Shown: positions 4,769 through 7,404 of the stretch, in pieces
How the letters are laid out: each line of letters starts with the position of its first letter
How positions within the stretch are numbered: position 1 is the stretch's first letter
Assembly (NCBI GenBank): GCA_031278575.1
Contig: JAITKD010000134.1
Span: 1-7,404, forward strand
Reading direction: 5' to 3'
DNA from: Spirochaetaceae bacterium
GTDB taxonomy: Bacteria > Spirochaetota > Spirochaetia > Treponematales > Breznakiellaceae
DNA length: 7,404 nucleotides
Notes under the pieces: generated by a model
Databases searched by the model: none
What the model was told of the DNA's origin: nothing
The model's input: the letters and a program-made list of their open reading frames with translations, nothing else
Translations under genes and position numbers: made by a program

Positions 4769-4921
4769 ATGCCGATAATGAACCAATATGAGGGTTCACC
4801 ACAGCATTTTATATCTCCTATTAATTTCGGTGGCGTGTATAGCCGCCGAAGAACCGGTTCATGTGATACAAAGGGGGGATACTATTTATTCTATAGCCCG
4901 TTCTTACGGCGTGCGCGTTGA
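4769..4921 (+). CDS. Possible small ORF overlapping the LysM gene start
   Basis: AAGGA (4757-4761) lies seven bases before ATG 4769, the best ribosome site in this area, yet this ATG opens a 50-codon frame different from that of the LysM gene. The frame runs across the LysM signal-peptide region and stops at 4921. The predicted peptide (MPIMNQYEG...) resembles nothing I know and is probably a by-product of the overlapping frame. It may be a translated regulatory ORF, or it may point to a one-base error at the LysM gene start. Confidence 0.2.
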   Translation: MPIMNQYEGSPQHFISPINFGGVYSRRRTGSCDTKGGYYLFYSPFLRRAR

Positions 4922-5645
4922 GGATGTTTTATCCCTAAACGGTATGACCGATACGGATGTCCTGCGGATTCAAGTGGGACAGCGTATTAGAATACCGGGG
5001 AACGCTCAGTCTTCCGTATCCTCAGTTCCGGCGGCGGCCTTTACGGAACACCGGGTCGCTAAGGGGGAGACCTTTTACGGAATCGCCCGGAGATACGGCA
5101 TTACCCTTCAGTCCCTGCGGAATGTTAATCAAGTTTCAGAAAGTTATATATTAAAAGAAGGGGATGTATTACGAATACCCACAACGGCCGTTGCCGGTAC
5201 TTCAAAAACTTCCCCGGCCCCTCAGGGGGATCGTTCAACCCCGGCAGCGGGCACCGTTCCCCGTTTAACGGAAACCAGGCCTATGGACGCTTCCATACGC
5301 TGGCCGGTGAAGGCACAAGAGGTGTCCTATATGACCGGAAAACTAAACGGGGTGGTCGTTGTAGGGGAAAAATCAGAATCTATACGGAATCTTATCCAGG
5401 GGACGGTGGTATCCGCGGGACCTTACCGTGGATTTGGAAAGGTTGCGATTATCCAAGTTGCAGGAGGTTATTTATACGTATATGGCGGTTGTGAAAGTCT
5501 TTCGGTCAAGGTAGGCGATAGGGTTGCTTCGGGGACAGAACTTGGGAAGTTAGGTATCGATGCGGTATCTGAAAAACCACAGTTGTTTTTAATGGTATAC
5601 CGGAATAATAATCCCATGGATCCCGCCCGTGCCCCCAGAGCTTAA
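4788..5645 (+). CDS. Exported LysM protein with degenerate M23 (LytM-like) domain
   Basis: This is a 285-residue envelope protein. The N-terminus is a signal sequence: MRVHHS, then a hydrophobic core ILYLLLISVACIAA, with cleavage probably near A20. Cys17 follows SVA and could make it a lipoprotein by the loose spirochaete lipobox. Two LysM domains, which bind peptidoglycan, lie at about 24-70 and 87-131 (QRGDTIYSIARSYGV; KGETFYGIARRYGI). A Pro/Ser/Thr linker follows, then an M23-like fold at about 171-280. There the usual YGH is YGG (232-234) and the usual HLHFEV is QLFLMV (265-270), so the zinc-binding histidines are gone. Such domains in NlpD and EnvC activate amidases at division rather than cut peptidoglycan. 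An in-frame TGA at 4779 fixes ATG 4788 as the earliest start, though its ribosome site is poor. The sigma factor gene follows 114 bases later, as rpoS follows nlpD in enterics. Confidence 0.88.
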   Translation: MRVHHSILYLLLISVACIAAEEPVHVIQRGDTIYSIARSYGVRVEDVLSLNGMTDTDVLRIQVGQRIRIPGNAQSSVSSVPAAAFTEHRVAKGETFYGIARRYGITLQSLRNVNQVSESYILKEGDVLRIPTTAVAGTSKTSPAPQGDRSTPAAGTVPRLTETRPMDASIRWPVKAQEVSYMTGKLNGVVVVGEKSESIRNLIQGTVVSAGPYRGFGKVAIIQVAGGYLYVYGGCESLSVKVGDRVASGTELGKLGIDAVSEKPQLFLMVYRNNNPMDPARAPRA

Positions 5646-5759
5646 GGCGCTTGAGAATTTTCACAAATAGATAACTGAGATGTGGTTTCAAATCCGCCGG
5701 GGTTTGAGCCCGTTTTAGAGCAGATAAAAATATGGCTAGAACCTGAAAAGGGTGGTAAT

Positions 5760-6833
5760 ATGGTAAAAACGGTAGTTATGTCGGGGAAAGGTAAACAGAC
5801 AGGTAGAAAGAAAGGGGTTTTATATCCTATGAATGATGTTGGTGTAGAACGAAGTCGTGCAAAAAAGAGAACATCGGATATCTCATCAATGAAAAAACCA
5901 AAGCGATCAAAAACTGCCAAAGAAACGGATCCATTGGCTCTTTACTTCAAACAAATTTCAAAATTTCCACTATTAACAGTTCAGGAAGAACAGCTAATTG
6001 GTGAAAAGATCGTAATATTGCGGCGAGAAATCCAGAAACTTGCCCAGGAATACGAGGGAAGGGAACAGGACGGGAAATATAAAAGAGAACGTTCCATGCT
6101 GGATAATTCCTTGCTTTTATATAAAAACCGGATGATCAATTCCAATCTGCGTTTAGTCGTTTCAATCGCCAAAAATTATCAGCACCGGGGTTTATCCCTG
6201 CTTGATCTTATTGATGAAGGTAACATCGGGCTTATAGAAGCGGTGGAACGGTTTGATTATACGAGGGGTTGTCGTTTTTCAACCTATGGAACCTGGTGGA
6301 TCCGGCAGGCTATCATTAAGAGTATCGCCGATAAAGGACGGGTGATCCGTATCCCCATTCACATGCTAAATACCATTAAAAAATGTTATTTTGTGGCGAA
6401 ACAATTGACCCAGGATTTGGGCAGGGATCCAAATGAAGTGGAATTATCCGAATATTTGGGAATACCTATTTCCAAGGTAAAGGAGATCGTCAAACTTTCC
6501 CAGGAAACCACCAGCCTTGATACCATTGTGGACGACGGTAACCTTACCCGTCTTGCGGATCTTATCAAGGATGACACCATGGAAGAACCCTTTGAAATGG
6601 TCTTTTCCATGACCCTCCAGGAAACCATGGAGGATATTTTGTCCCACCTTTCGGAACGGGAGATGAAGATCATCCAACTCAGGTTTGGGCTCACCGGGGA
6701 AGGGCCCCTTACCCTGGAAGAAACGGGCAAACTTTTGGGTATAACCCGGGAACGGGTCCGGCAGATCCAGGAGAAGGCGACTTTCAAGCTCCGTAACCTG
6801 AAACAGCTCTACGAATTGCAGGAAAAATCCTGA
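5760..6833 (+). CDS. Sigma-70 family RNA polymerase sigma factor, group-2 (RpoS/RpoD-like)
   Basis: This 357-residue sigma factor directs RNA polymerase to promoters. Region 1.2 is at about 57-84 ([16 protein letters not shown]). Region 2 spans 127-200 with [32 protein letters not shown], and the -10 binding and melting segment [14 protein letters not shown]. Region 3 is at about 202-281, with SLDT and LADLIKD. Region 4 is at 294-355 with helix-turn-helix [20 protein letters not shown]. The acidic region 1.1 of primary sigma factors is absent; instead residues 1-56 are a Lys/Arg-rich tail. Residues 85-125 form a charged insert before region 2.1. The length and missing region 1.1 suggest an alternative group-2 factor. 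I chose ATG 5760 because AAGGGTGG lies five bases upstream; the frame also opens at GTG 5682 without such a site. It probably shares transcripts with the LysM gene. Confidence 0.93.
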   Translation: MVKTVVMSGKGKQTGRKKGVLYPMNDVGVERSRAKKRTSDISSMKKPKRSKTAKETDPLALYFKQISKFPLLTVQEEQLIGEKIVILRREIQKLAQEYEGREQDGKYKRERSMLDNSLLLYKNRMINSNLRLVVSIAKNYQHRGLSLLDLIDEGNIGLIEAVERFDYTRGCRFSTYGTWWIRQAIIKSIADKGRVIRIPIHMLNTIKKCYFVAKQLTQDLGRDPNEVELSEYLGIPISKVKEIVKLSQETTSLDTIVDDGNLTRLADLIKDDTMEEPFEMVFSMTLQETMEDILSHLSEREMKIIQLRFGLTGEGPLTLEETGKLLGITRERVRQIQEKATFKLRNLKQLYELQEKS

Positions 6834-6853
6834 AGCGCCTGCCCTGGGGCGGC

Positions 6854-6884
6854 CTCCCCCGGTCAACCAGTTACGGAGGGGGAG
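6854..6884 (+). terminator. GC-rich stem-loop after the sigma factor gene
   Basis: CTCCCCC (6854-6860) and GGGGGAG (6878-6884) pair perfectly over 7 bp with a 17-base loop, 21 bases after the sigma factor stop. No T run follows directly, so it would be at best a weak or rho-assisted terminator, or a 3' stability hairpin. Confidence 0.3.
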
Positions 6885-6960
6885 CGCCTGGGTCCCCAAA
6901 AGCACGGTTCTTTTGTCCCCTAAAAAGCCGTTTTTGACGCGATTCCCCCTCGTCTATGAT

Positions 6961-6987
6961 AAAAGCCAAGCGGTTTTTTGCAAAACC
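6961..6987 (+). terminator. Possible terminator with T tract
   Basis: AAAAGCC (6961-6967) can pair with GGTTTTT (6972-6978) around AAGC with one G-T pair, and the T run extends to 6979. Alternatively GGTTTT (6972-6977) pairs with AAAACC (6982-6987). The stem is short and AT-rich. It is the most terminator-like element between the sigma factor gene and the transposase remnant. Confidence 0.3.
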
Positions 6988-7000
6988 TCCTGAAAAAAAT

Positions 7001-7290
7001 TTACGGTTCGGTCGAACTCCGGTATACTGACCCCATACGTCTATTCGGGGTGTTGATCAGATCAAGGACCAGCCCCCATGATGCATATGCTCTTGTAATT
7101 GCCGCGCAAGCGGCTGCCTGCCGGCTGTTAATCGCTCCATCGGGGTCATTTCTGCCCCAGTAGGGGAACAACCGGTAGTGGTTCTTCCGAACTCCTACAC
7201 TATACCAGATAGCCGTATGCTTTTATCATACCATCGCTCCAGCCTCCTCGGGCTTCGCCCTGCGGTGGCTTCCGCTGCCCCTACTCCTTT
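7001..7290. other. Hairpin-dense segment of unknown nature
   Basis: No recognised gene lies here. Closely spaced inverted repeats run through it: a near-palindrome at 7002-7024, ACCCC/GGGGT (7030-7051), TTGATC-A-GATCAA (7053-7065), GCCGC/GCGGC (7101-7114), CCCC-AGTA-GGGG (7155-7166), a nine-bp stem with one mismatch (7165-7188), GGGC-TTC-GCCC (7250-7260) and GCGG/CCGC (7262-7275). The minus strand is open from 7222 to a TAA at 7003-7001 (73 codons) but has no good start or ribosome site and matches nothing I know. The segment could be a structured RNA, the end of a mobile element, or gene debris next to the transposase remnant. Confidence 0.35.
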
Positions 7291-7305
7291 TTTCACGGGT
7301 CTATC

Positions 7306-7404
7306 CATACGACCATACCCGCCTTGGAGATGGCCGTTGCCAACCGGAAGGCCCGGGAGGGCCTGCTGTTCCATTCCGACCGGGGGGTGCAGTATTGTGC
7401 GAAA
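7306..7404 (+). pseudogene. IS3-family transposase OrfB remnant, 5'-truncated and running off the window
   Basis: The frame shows [20 protein letters not shown] followed by GVQYCAK, the hallmark around the second catalytic Asp of the DDE core in IS3-family OrfB proteins (HSDRG-QY). A complete OrfB has some 200 residues before this motif, including the first catalytic Asp, but here similarity starts only near 7306-7320. The same frame meets a TAG at 7210-7212. No orfA-like gene, OrfB N-terminus or frameshifted continuation is visible upstream in any frame. The remnant is therefore cut at its 5' end and probably inactive. The last catalytic Glu would lie beyond the window edge. The exact junction is uncertain by some tens of bases. 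Confidence 0.75.

Larger units (their letters stand above)
6834..7000 (+). other. Non-coding stretch after the sigma factor gene
   Basis: No gene is visible here. Two weak terminator candidates lie in it: a CTCCCCC/GGGGGAG stem (6854-6860 with 6878-6884) without a T tract, and overlapping small stems at 6961-6987 containing six T. One of these probably ends the LysM-sigma transcript. Confidence 0.45.

Noticed and set aside
5681..5710. tRNA T-arm-like sequence (TTTCAAATCC)
   Set aside because: No matching acceptor, D or anticodon arms can be found on either side.
5682..5759. Sigma factor starting at GTG 5682
   Set aside because: There is no ribosome site before it, while ATG 5760 has AAGGGTGG at proper spacing. 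The extra 26 residues do not look like a sigma factor region.
6978..7163. 61-codon plus-strand ORF in the hairpin-dense segment
   Set aside because: No ribosome site, no recognisable motif, and it crosses several inverted repeats.

Overview
The window reads as a spirochaete chromosome segment, most likely a Treponema-like bacterium of moderate GC content. This rests on the style of the proteins, a tmRNA with no encoded CCA, and the gene mix. It is an inference, not a proof. Most of the window is core genome. The accessory-looking part is the last 400-550 bases.

Layout. Positions 1-420 (+) hold the C-terminal end of leucyl-tRNA synthetase. Convergent to it, 2625-466 (-) is a compact aromatic amino acid operon: a consensus promoter, a 47-codon leader peptide with seven consecutive Tyr codons, an intrinsic terminator placed as an attenuator, then aroF (DAHP synthase, type I beta) and tyrA (prephenate dehydrogenase). 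Upstream on the same strand is an unrecognised 316-residue protein (3705-2755). A hairpin-rich intergenic region (3706-4186) with two related palindromic repeats separates it from ssrA (tmRNA, 4187-4533, +). Next, also on +, are a LysM/degenerate-M23 envelope protein (4788-5645) and a group-2-like sigma-70 factor (5760-6833). This order resembles the nlpD-rpoS arrangement of gamma-proteobacteria. The end (6834-7404) holds hairpin-rich DNA with no convincing gene and the truncated catalytic core of an IS3-family transposase.

How it works together. aroF makes the first committed intermediate of the shikimate pathway and tyrA commits prephenate to tyrosine. The leader peptide senses charged tRNA-Tyr: ribosomes stalled on the Tyr run should allow an antiterminator (2502-2511 pairing with 2436-2443) to form and prevent the terminator at 2410-2450. 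Tyrosine shortage would then switch on the two genes that make tyrosine. AroF also carries the N-terminal regulatory domain that gives feedback inhibition in relatives, so the pathway is probably controlled at both transcription and enzyme level.

The Tyr attenuator is the clearest noteworthy system here: promoter, leader ORF, codon run, antiterminator and terminator are all directly visible. I do not know of a described tyrosine-codon leader in spirochaetes, but I could not search for one.
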